Source of the DNA: Verrucomicrobia bacterium UBA4286
GTDB taxonomy: Bacteria > Verrucomicrobiota > Kiritimatiellia > RFP12 > UBA1067
DNA: 11,186 nucleotides
Assembly: GCA_002395905.1 (NCBI GenBank)
Contig: DGVK01000010.1
Coordinates: 1 to 11,186, forward strand
Reading direction: 5' to 3'
The position numbers and the translations under genes are program-made. Positions 6,014-11,186 of the stretch are shown here, piece after piece. The notes below the pieces were generated by a model. The model did not search any database. It was not told the DNA's origin and saw only the letters and a program-made list of their open reading frames with translations. The first letter of the stretch is position 1, and every line of letters begins with the position of its first letter.

Positions 6014-7198
6014 ATGCAAAAGACAGTATATCTAGACAACAATGCGACTACACGCGTCGCGCCGGAAGTGCGCGACGTGATGGAGCCGTTTTTCAATGAG
6101 CTCTACGGCAACCCCAGCTCCATGCACGCTTTCGGGGGACAGGTGGCGAAGTTTGTCGCCCGCGCTCGCGAAGAGGCGGCGGCGTTCATCAACGCTTCAC
6201 CCGAAGAGATAATATTCACCTCGTGCGCAACCGAAAGCGACAACACCGCCATCCGCGGCGCGGCGGAATTCTTTGGCAGAGGGACGAAAATCATAACCTC
6301 CGCCGTGGAGCATCCCGCCGTCCTACAGCCCTGCCGCAGGCTCAAGGCGCAGGGTCACGAGGTCGTGGAACTGCCGGTCGACCATGTCGGGCAGATAGAC
6401 GTCGAACGTCTGCGCGCAGAGCTTAAAGGCACGAAGAACGCCGTCGTCTCCATGATGTGGGCGAACAACGAGACGGGCACTGTTTTCCCGATAGAGAAGA
6501 TCGCCGAAGTCTGCCGCGAGGCCGGGGCGACGCTCCACACCGACGCCGTCCAGGTGGCAGGCAAGATCCCTGTCGACGTGAAGAAGGTCCCTGTCGACAT
6601 GCTTTCAATGTCGGGCCACAAGTTCCACGCCCCCAAGGGAATCGGCCTTCTGTATGTGAGAAAGGGCGTTCGATTCAAGCCTTTCATGCTCGGCGGCCAC
6701 CAGGAGAACGGGCGACGCGCCGGCACCGAAAACGTGCCTTACATCGTCGGCCTGGCCAAGGCGTGCGAACTGGCGCGCATCGGGATGGCGGCCGAGGTCG
6801 AAAAGCTTACAGCCCTGCGCGACAGGCTTGAGGCCGGGATTCTCGCGTCCTGCCCGAACGTCCGCGTCAACGGCGACCGCGCGAACCGCCTCCCGAACAC
6901 GCTCAACATAAGTTTCGAATACATCGAAGGAGAGGCGATCGCCTACCATCTCTCCGACCTCGGTATATGCATCTCGACCGGCTCTGCGTGTGCGTCCGGT
7001 TCGCTCGACCCGAGCCACGTGATTCGCGCGATGGGCGTTCCCTTCATAGCCGTCCACGGTTCTGTAAGGTTCTCGCTTTCGCGCTACAACACCGATGAAG
7101 ATATCGACTATGTGCTGGAGAAACTGCCGCCGGTCATAAAGAACCTGCGCGAGCTTTCTCCGTTCGGACCCGATTCGGATCCTACAACGTTCAAGTGA
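6014..7198 (+). CDS. nifS: Cysteine desulfurase, NifS type
   Basis: This 394-residue PLP enzyme takes sulfur from cysteine as an enzyme-bound persulfide for Fe-S cluster assembly and other thio-modifications, leaving alanine. Recognisable parts are YLDNNATT (6-13), VEHPAV (98-103, H100 stacks on PLP), WANNETGT (149-156), HTDAVQ (175-180, D177), SGHKFHAPKG with the Schiff-base lysine K203 (200-209), GRRAGTEN (233-240) and TGSACASGSLDPSHV with the catalytic cysteine C326. The match to the Azotobacter NifS type is close along its whole length, including the LSPF end. No nif, isc or suf partner is nearby, so it may be a general housekeeping desulfurase. It is the only plus-strand gene, divergent from bioD; BioB, a later enzyme of the biotin path, needs Fe-S clusters, which may or may not explain the pairing. 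No SD precedes the ATG. Confidence 0.95.
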   Translation: MQKTVYLDNNATTRVAPEVRDVMEPFFNELYGNPSSMHAFGGQVAKFVARAREEAAAFINASPEEIIFTSCATESDNTAIRGAAEFFGRGTKIITSAVEHPAVLQPCRRLKAQGHEVVELPVDHVGQIDVERLRAELKGTKNAVVSMMWANNETGTVFPIEKIAEVCREAGATLHTDAVQVAGKIPVDVKKVPVDMLSMSGHKFHAPKGIGLLYVRKGVRFKPFMLGGHQENGRRAGTENVPYIVGLAKACELARIGMAAEVEKLTALRDRLEAGILASCPNVRVNGDRANRLPNTLNISFEYIEGEAIAYHLSDLGICISTGSACASGSLDPSHVIRAMGVPFIAVHGSVRFSLSRYNTDEDIDYVLEKLPPVIKNLRELSPFGPDSDPTTFK

Positions 7199-7237
7199 CG
7201 GCACGCCCAGGCCGTGCGCAGCGCGGCCGGGGCTGCT

Positions 7238-7582
7238 CTACTCGGCAGTGCGGCTGTCGATACAGCCGGCGCGTCCCGACGGATTCGCCGGCGGGAATTT
7301 CACCTCGACTCCCTTGTCGGCGATGAGCATACGTATGTTGGTCTGCGCTGTGACCATCGAATCGTAGCGCAGAGTGAGGGTCTTTTTCTCGAAGTCCCAC
7401 CTGTAAGAATCTTTCTCGACTCCTGAATGTCTGGCGAGCGCCTTTGCAACCGTCTCGCGGGTTCCTTCCGTGAGGCCGGGGATTTCGATTGTCACCTCCC
7501 TCACGTCCGTTCGCCTGCATCCTGCCGCGGCAAGAACGAACACGACCGGGATCAGCACCTTGAAAACCACGCCTGCCGTCAT
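7238..7582 (-). CDS. Small lipoprotein with degenerate HMA-like domain
   Basis: This 114-residue protein begins with a hydrophobic signal segment (5-20) ending in AAAGC, a plausible lipobox with the lipidated cysteine C22. It should be membrane-anchored outside the cytoplasm. Residues about 28-97 follow the beta-alpha-beta-beta-alpha-beta pattern of heavy-metal-associated (HMA) domains: VTIEIPGLTEG, a helix TRETVAKALARHSGVE, paired strands WDFEKKTLTLRYD, then TAQTNIRMLIADKGVEV. The metal loop, normally GMTCxxC, reads GLTEGTR (36-42), with E39 and R42 where cysteines stand, so metal binding by the usual site is not expected. GGAGGAG (7591-7597) lies 8 nt upstream of the ATG, only one base after the pyrB stop, so the genes are coupled. 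I do not know its function. The domain call rests on pattern reading, not a search. It converges on nifS with 39 bp between stops. Confidence 0.8.
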   Translation of the reverse strand: MTAGVVFKVLIPVVFVLAAAGCRRTDVREVTIEIPGLTEGTRETVAKALARHSGVEKDSYRWDFEKKTLTLRYDSMVTAQTNIRMLIADKGVEVKFPPANPSGRAGCIDSRTAE

Positions 7583-7598
7583 TTTAAAGCCTCCTCCG

Positions 7599-8675
7599 TC
7601 AGTAACCGCATTCCATTATCGACCGCTCGAACCCGAATGTCGAGGCGATGAGCGCCGCGCGTATCCACATCCCGTTTCGCATCTGCCGCCAGTACATAGC
7701 CCGCGGGTCATGATCGCAGCATGTCGCGATCTCGTCCCGCCGGGGCAGCGGATGCATTATCACGCCGTCCGGCCGCAGAAGCGCGAGCTCCTCCGCGCCG
7801 AACTTGAAGCGCGAGGTGTCGATTTTCGCAGACTCGCCCTTGGAGCTGTCCCACTCGTCCTGGATGCGTGTCATGTAGACCGCGTCGGAAGTCTTGACCG
7901 CCGCCTTCAGGTCGTCCGTCACCTCGAAATCCACGCCCTTCTTCGCGAGTATCATCACGACGTCGGCGGGCACTTGAAGATCTGGCGGGGCGACGAATAT
8001 CTGGCGAACGTTCTTGAAGTTCGTGAGCAGATAGCTCAGCGAACGAACCGTCCTCCCGCGCATGAGATCGCCGCAGAAAGTGACCGTGCGCCCGTCGATA
8101 CCGCCCTTCTCTTCGAATGAGCGGACGAGCGTGTATATGTCGAGCAGCGCCTGCGTCGGGTGCTGGTCTTTGCCGGATCCCGCGTTGAGAATCGGCACAG
8201 GCCGTGACGAGTTTGAAAGTTCCCACGCCATCTTTTCCGCAAGTCCCTGTACGGGCGAGCGCATGATTATCATGTCGAAGTAGGAGCTGAAGGTTCTTAT
8301 CGAATCCTCGCGGCTCTCGCCTTTGAACTCCGAAGAGGTTGCCGCGTCCCTCACCGACCCCGTCGTTATGCCGAGAATCTGGCACGCGGCGAGGTGGGAG
8401 AGGAACGTGCGCGAGCTCGGCTGCGAGAAGTAGAGCATCGCGCGTTTGTGGGCGAGCACGTTCTTGAGGTAGAGCGCTCCCTCCTTCGACTTGTTGATGA
8501 AGCGTATCCTGTTCGCGAGCGCGCACAGCCGCTCAAGGCACGAACGGTCGAACTGCTGCGCGAAAAGCGTGTGGTACGGAAGACCGTCGCCCTCCTCGCG
8601 CTCCAGATAGGGTTTCTTTGCCTCAAGCGAAAGCCCGGCGAAATCCTCCCAGCCTATTTCTGTAAGTCTAGCCAT
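7599..8675 (-). CDS. pyrB: Aspartate carbamoyltransferase catalytic subunit
   Basis: This 358-residue enzyme joins carbamoyl phosphate and aspartate, the first committed step of pyrimidine synthesis. Carbamoyl-phosphate contacts are PSSRT at 86-90 (the STRT motif of E. coli), MRSP (R139) and DQHPTQALLDIYT (170-182, H172). Aspartate-side motifs are SSEFKGES with K118, GRTVRSL (R208), TRIQ at 269-272 and MHPLPRRDEI (307-316). It is not an ornithine carbamoyltransferase: the HPLPR ending is ATCase-like and the OTC SMG motif is absent. At 358 residues it is longer than E. coli PyrB (311), mostly by an N-terminal extension of about 35-40 residues. The frame is open to a TTG at 8699, but ATG at 8675 has AAGGAG (8683-8688) 7 nt upstream and is the better start. 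No promoter-like box precedes it, so it is probably co-transcribed with the peptidase; no pyrI follows. Confidence 0.93.
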   Translation of the reverse strand: MARLTEIGWEDFAGLSLEAKKPYLEREEGDGLPYHTLFAQQFDRSCLERLCALANRIRFINKSKEGALYLKNVLAHKRAMLYFSQPSSRTFLSHLAACQILGITTGSVRDAATSSEFKGESREDSIRTFSSYFDMIIMRSPVQGLAEKMAWELSNSSRPVPILNAGSGKDQHPTQALLDIYTLVRSFEEKGGIDGRTVTFCGDLMRGRTVRSLSYLLTNFKNVRQIFVAPPDLQVPADVVMILAKKGVDFEVTDDLKAAVKTSDAVYMTRIQDEWDSSKGESAKIDTSRFKFGAEELALLRPDGVIMHPLPRRDEIATCCDHDPRAMYWRQMRNGMWIRAALIASTFGFERSIMECGY

Positions 8676-8682
8676 CTCGTGT

Positions 8683-8688
8683 CTCCTT
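8683..8688 (-). promoter_or_regulatory. Shine-Dalgarno deciding the pyrB start
   Basis: AAGGAG on the minus strand is 7 nt before the ATG at 8675. It would lie inside the coding region if the upstream TTG at 8699 were used, so it argues for the shorter protein. Confidence 0.8.
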
Positions 8689-8711
8689 GCAAACTCCAAC
8701 CGCGTCCGCGC

Positions 8712-8733
8712 GGGCGCTCCTTCGAGAGCGCCC
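8712..8733 (-). other. Perfect 8-bp hairpin between the peptidase gene and pyrB
   Basis: GGGCGCTC (8712-8719) and GAGCGCCC (8726-8733) form a perfect stem with a 6-nt loop, 7 nt after the peptidase stop codon and 24 nt before the pyrB SD. No T-run follows on either strand, so it is not a typical intrinsic terminator. It could be a transcript-stabilising or processing stem, or part of a pyrimidine-responsive leader; the last is speculation. Confidence 0.5.
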
Positions 8734-8739
8734 CCGCCC

Positions 8740-10107
8740 TCAGCTCCTCAGATACGCGCTGTAGGCGCGGTATGTCTGGTAGCAGTCGAACTTCGACGCC
8801 AGCTCGCACGGCGCGTGCATGTTGAGAAGCGGCGTCCCCATGTCGAGAACGCTCATGCCGAAACGCGACATGTACTGGGCTATCGTTCCGCCGCCGCCCT
8901 TCTCCATCTTGCCGAGCTCGGCCATCTGCCATGTGACATCGCCTTCGTCCATGATCTTGCGTATCTTAGCGACGAACTCGGGCGAGCAGTCGCTTGAGCC
9001 GCTCTTGGACGTGCCGCCGGTGTATTTCGAAGCCGCGGGGCCGCGGTGGAAGCGCGCGGCGTTGCCGGTGGAGTCGAGGTCGGGGAAGTGGGGATCGGCC
9101 GCGGCGGTTACGTCCGCCGACAGCATCGAGCTTCTTTCGAGCGCGCGGCGCACCATGATGTCGCGCGCGTTCTTCTCCTGACGCTCGATGAGCTCGGCTA
9201 CCGTGTTCTCGAAGAAAGAGCTCTGCATCCCGGTCGAACCCATCGAGCCGATCTCCTCCTTGTCGCACATCAGAATCGAAGCCGTCTGGTCGGGAACGTC
9301 GCCCGACGCGTCGAGCAGCGCCTGCAGGCCGGCGAACGAGCACACGCGGTCGTCATGGCCGTAGCCGGCGATGAGCGCGCGGTCGAAGCCGACTTCGCGC
9401 GGCATTCCGGCGGGGACGATCTCGAGCTCGGCGCTCATGAGGTCCTCTTCGGTCACCTTGTATGTCTTCTTGAGATAGGCCACAAGGCCGTCTTTGTCGG
9501 CCTTGGGCTCGTCGCCCGGCTTGTCGTCCTTCTTGGGCTTGGCATAGCTCGTCCACGCGAGGACGTCAAGATCCTCCGCCGGATAGAACTCGTCGCGCGT
9601 CTTCTTCGCCTGGTCGTAGCCGAGGTGGGGGAGGATGTCGCTTATGAGGAAAACGGGGTCGCCCGGCCTGTCACCGACCTCCACCTGGACCTTCGAGCCG
9701 TCCTTGCGGACGATCGTCCCGTAGAGCGCGAGCGGACGCACCAGCCACTGGTACTTCTTTATGCCGCCGTAGATGTGGCAGTCGAAATAAACATAGCCGC
9801 CCTTCTCGTAGACCGGTTTCGGCTTGAGGTCCAGGCGCGGCGCGTCCGTATGGCCGCCGACGACCTTGAGCCCCGCCTCGGCGATGCTCTTTCTGCCGAC
9901 GACGACCGCCATGATGGTGCGGTCTTCATAACCGCGGTACACCTTGTCGCCCGCCTTGAGCGTCTTGAACGAGGACAGTTCCTTGAAGCCGCGCTTCTCG
10001 AGAAGCCTCACGCTTTCGGCGTAGCTGCGGCGTTCAGTTTTCGCGATGCCGAGGTAGCGCATGTATTCAGCGCAGTAGGCATCCATCTCCATGTACTTCA
10101 TTTTCAT
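8740..10107 (-). CDS. apeA: M18 family (aspartyl-type) aminopeptidase
   Basis: This 455-residue zinc aminopeptidase should release N-terminal acidic or other residues from peptides in the cytoplasm. The usual two-metal M18 ligands are seen: H86 (GGHTDAPRLDLKP), D252 (GHDDRVC), the base/ligand pair E284-E285 (CDKEEIGSMGSTG), D332 (LSADVTAA) and H431 (MHAPCE). The YGGIKKYQW segment (113-121) and the length fit the bacterial M18 aminopeptidase 1 type, hence the tentative symbol. Residues about 189-206 form a Lys/Asp-rich, low-complexity insertion, probably a surface loop. The start at 10107 is supported by an extended -10 box 7 nt upstream, implying a leaderless mRNA; no SD is present. It is the first gene of a probable operon with pyrB and a lipoprotein gene. 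Preference for Asp/Glu is known for part of the family and is only inferred here. Confidence 0.93.
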   Translation of the reverse strand: MKMKYMEMDAYCAEYMRYLGIAKTERRSYAESVRLLEKRGFKELSSFKTLKAGDKVYRGYEDRTIMAVVVGRKSIAEAGLKVVGGHTDAPRLDLKPKPVYEKGGYVYFDCHIYGGIKKYQWLVRPLALYGTIVRKDGSKVQVEVGDRPGDPVFLISDILPHLGYDQAKKTRDEFYPAEDLDVLAWTSYAKPKKDDKPGDEPKADKDGLVAYLKKTYKVTEEDLMSAELEIVPAGMPREVGFDRALIAGYGHDDRVCSFAGLQALLDASGDVPDQTASILMCDKEEIGSMGSTGMQSSFFENTVAELIERQEKNARDIMVRRALERSSMLSADVTAAADPHFPDLDSTGNAARFHRGPAASKYTGGTSKSGSSDCSPEFVAKIRKIMDEGDVTWQMAELGKMEKGGGGTIAQYMSRFGMSVLDMGTPLLNMHAPCELASKFDCYQTYRAYSAYLRS

Positions 10108-10114
10108 GGCGCGT

Positions 10115-10123
10115 ATTATACCA
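10115..10123 (-). promoter_or_regulatory. Extended -10 promoter of the peptidase-pyrB-lipoprotein operon
   Basis: TGGTATAAT on the minus strand is followed by 7 nt (ACGCGCC) and the ATG at 10107, the same spacing as at bioD (AAGCGCC; five of seven spacer bases are shared as GCGCC). A leaderless transcript is predicted. Confidence 0.78.
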
Positions 10124-10131
10124 TATTCGGC

Positions 10132-10152
10132 GGGCCGGTGCTGAGACGGCCC
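10132..10152 (-). terminator. Short GC hairpin right after the metallo-hydrolase stop
   Basis: GGGCCG (10132-10137) and CGGCCC (10147-10152) can form a 6-bp stem with a 9-nt loop, starting at the base after the TAG of the hydrolase gene. There is no T-tract, so termination is uncertain. The element also sits just upstream of the peptidase promoter and could be an operator instead. Confidence 0.35.
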
Positions 10153-11106
10153 CTAGCCGAGGACTATTTCAAGCCCGTCGCTCGCCGCACGCAACCCCTC
10201 GGGAAGCTCCGCGTCGATCATCTCGGCGGACCAGTCGCGGTATTTCAGGCCCAGGTGGGTTATGTAGGCGGGCTGACCTTCCGGCGGGGTGAACCGCCCG
10301 TATCTCTTGAGCATCTCGACCGTCCTGTGCACGACCTGCACGCTGGAGTGGACGAACATGCGGAAATCGTCGTCGAAGTCCGCGTCGGTCGCCTCCATCA
10401 CAAGCGCGGTGATCGCCTTCGGTTCTGCCACGCAAGTGCCGCTCTTTATGTAGTTCATGTAGTTCCCGGCGGTTATGTGAGGGTCGATTCCCGCCATCCG
10501 CGCGGCATCGCCCGTAATGCCGCCGGTATCGGTCGCGTAGAGGAGCCGCGACGGTCCCTTCTCCACAAGATAGAGCGCCGTCCGCTCCAGAACCCCGTCG
10601 GTCACGCGCGACGTGCTGTGGTTGGCCGGGACGGGCGTAATGCGCAGGCCGCACTCCTCTACCGGAACTCCGAAGGATACCGGCATAACCTCGGGCGCAG
10701 GAAGTTCAAGCTTCGCCGCCGCCGCCGCGACCGCGCTCTTCGCCGCCGCCAACCATGTCTCATGGACGTACATACGCTTCACACCGCTCTTCACAGCCGC
10801 CTTCGGACTGTAGTGGTCGCCGTGGGAATGTGTCTGGAAAAGCGCCTCCGGGCGGCATCCCTCTGGAATCATGTCGAAAGCACACTCGGTGAAATCGATA
10901 AGAACCTTCCCCTCCAGCAGCACGCTCGACTGCCGCCTCATGCAAGGATGCTTTTCGAGCCATTCCGGCTTCCAGCCCGCGGCTCCGGATCCGAGAAAGC
11001 GCACGCGAATGCCTCTCTGCGGCGGCAGCGGCGTCTCTTCCTCGGCCGCCGCACCTGTAGCGGCGAAAGCACCTGCCGCCGCAATAAAACTACGTCTCGT
11101 TGTCAT
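10153..11106 (-). CDS. Tat-exported metallo-beta-lactamase-fold hydrolase
   Basis: This 317-residue protein starts with a twin-arginine signal: TRRSFI at 3-8, a short hydrophobic Ala-rich region to about 19, and a likely cleavage after AAA (about 19-21). It is thus expected to fold in the cytoplasm and be exported. The mature part has a metallo-beta-lactamase fold of the PhnP/RNase Z-like group: THSHGDH with H93, H95, D97 and H98, then H163 (ANHST), D193 (ATDTGG) and H284 (THLGLKYRD). All metal ligands for a two-metal site are present, so it should be active. The substrate is unknown; relatives cleave phosphodiesters (for example cyclic ribose phosphates or RNA), but lactamase activity is not indicated. 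The ATG at 11106 follows a TACAAT box by 6 nt, so the mRNA should be leaderless. It lies 45 bp upstream of the peptidase gene, which has its own promoter. Confidence 0.88.
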   Translation of the reverse strand: MTTRRSFIAAAGAFAATGAAAEEETPLPPQRGIRVRFLGSGAAGWKPEWLEKHPCMRRQSSVLLEGKVLIDFTECAFDMIPEGCRPEALFQTHSHGDHYSPKAAVKSGVKRMYVHETWLAAAKSAVAAAAAKLELPAPEVMPVSFGVPVEECGLRITPVPANHSTSRVTDGVLERTALYLVEKGPSRLLYATDTGGITGDAARMAGIDPHITAGNYMNYIKSGTCVAEPKAITALVMEATDADFDDDFRMFVHSSVQVVHRTVEMLKRYGRFTPPEGQPAYITHLGLKYRDWSAEMIDAELPEGLRAASDGLEIVLG

Positions 11107-11112
11107 GAAGTG

Positions 11113-11121
11113 ATTGTATCA
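11113..11121 (-). promoter_or_regulatory. Extended -10 promoter of the metallo-hydrolase gene
   Basis: TGATACAAT on the minus strand (TGn plus TACAAT) stands 6 nt before the ATG, so transcription should start on the A of the start codon. It is the weakest of the six boxes, differing from TATAAT by one base. Confidence 0.6.
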
Positions 11122-11186
11122 AATACCGCTCGACCTGACAAGTCGCCACCCGAAAGACTCTGCGTCGTGTCCAAGAGTAAACGCGT

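Noticed and set aside
5879..6019. 47-residue N-terminal extension of the bioD frame
   Set aside because: The frame is open, but the extra residues are not BioD-like and would cover both divergent promoters and overlap the nifS start. The promoter 7 nt before the ATG at 5878 fixes the shorter form.
6605..7204. Minus-strand open frame opposite nifS
   Set aside because: It is a shadow of nifS; the plus frame contains all catalytic residues.
7201..7217. GCACG...CGTGC hairpin between nifS and the lipoprotein gene
   Set aside because: Only a 5-bp stem with no T-run on either strand; too weak for a terminator call.
8676..8699. TTG start for pyrB eight codons upstream
   Set aside because: The SD AAGGAG lies between this TTG and the ATG at 8675 with ideal spacing to the ATG.
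11103..11186. Tail of an upstream minus-strand gene ending in an ATGA overlap with the hydrolase start
   Set aside because: Two minus frames are open across these 80 bp, which is expected by chance at this length, and neither translation is recognisable. A promoter box in the same stretch makes it more likely intergenic.
1..11186. CRISPR array, tRNA, rRNA, insertion sequence or prophage
   Set aside because: No regularly spaced repeats, no cloverleaf or rRNA segments recognised, and no transposase, integrase or phage protein in any coding frame.

Overview
The window is a gene-dense, GC-rich bacterial chromosome segment with ten protein genes. Nine are complete and one is cut by the left edge. 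I see no rRNA, tRNA, CRISPR array, insertion sequence or phage gene, and all content looks like core metabolism. Zn-type adenylate kinase, a NifS-type cysteine desulfurase, an M18 aminopeptidase and a Tat-exported metallo-hydrolase together would suit an uncultured anaerobe, perhaps of the Verrucomicrobiota/Kiritimatiellota/Lentisphaerota group. That placement is a weak guess, not something the sequence proves.

Layout from left to right. (1) 1-719, minus: a NahK-like sugar kinase (APH fold), 3' end outside the window, with its own promoter and a strong Shine-Dalgarno (SD) site. (2) 840-3816, minus: an operon of an alanine/glycine:cation symporter, adk and map, tightly packed, with a TGATG stop/start overlap between symporter and adk. 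(3) 3873-5878, minus: bioD-bioA, joined by an ATGA overlap (dethiobiotin synthetase and DAPA aminotransferase of biotin synthesis). (4) 5879-6013: a 135-bp divergent control region with two opposed promoters, phased direct repeats and an inverted repeat. (5) 6014-7198, plus: nifS, the only plus-strand gene. (6) 7238-10107, minus: an operon of an M18 aspartyl-type aminopeptidase, aspartate carbamoyltransferase (pyrB) and a small lipoprotein with a heavy-metal-associated-like fold that lacks its metal-binding cysteines. (7) 10153-11106, minus: a Tat-exported metallo-beta-lactamase-fold hydrolase.

The most striking signal is regulatory. Every gene that follows a recognisable promoter is preceded by an extended -10 box, TGGTATAAT (TGATACAAT once). 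For four of the six, the box lies only 6-8 nt before the start codon and no SD site is present; for a fifth, the symporter, the gap is 11 nt. These transcripts should be leaderless or nearly so. Most operon-internal genes (bioA, adk, pyrB, the lipoprotein) have clear SD sites instead; map is the weak exception. nahK is the one promoter-proximal gene with a proper leader and SD. The window therefore shows two translation-initiation modes side by side, sorted by position in the transcript.

No wholly new multi-gene system is evident. The best leads are the leaderless promoter module, the adk-map pair placed behind an amino-acid symporter instead of secY, the peptidase-pyrB-lipoprotein operon, and the ordered repeats between bioD and nifS.
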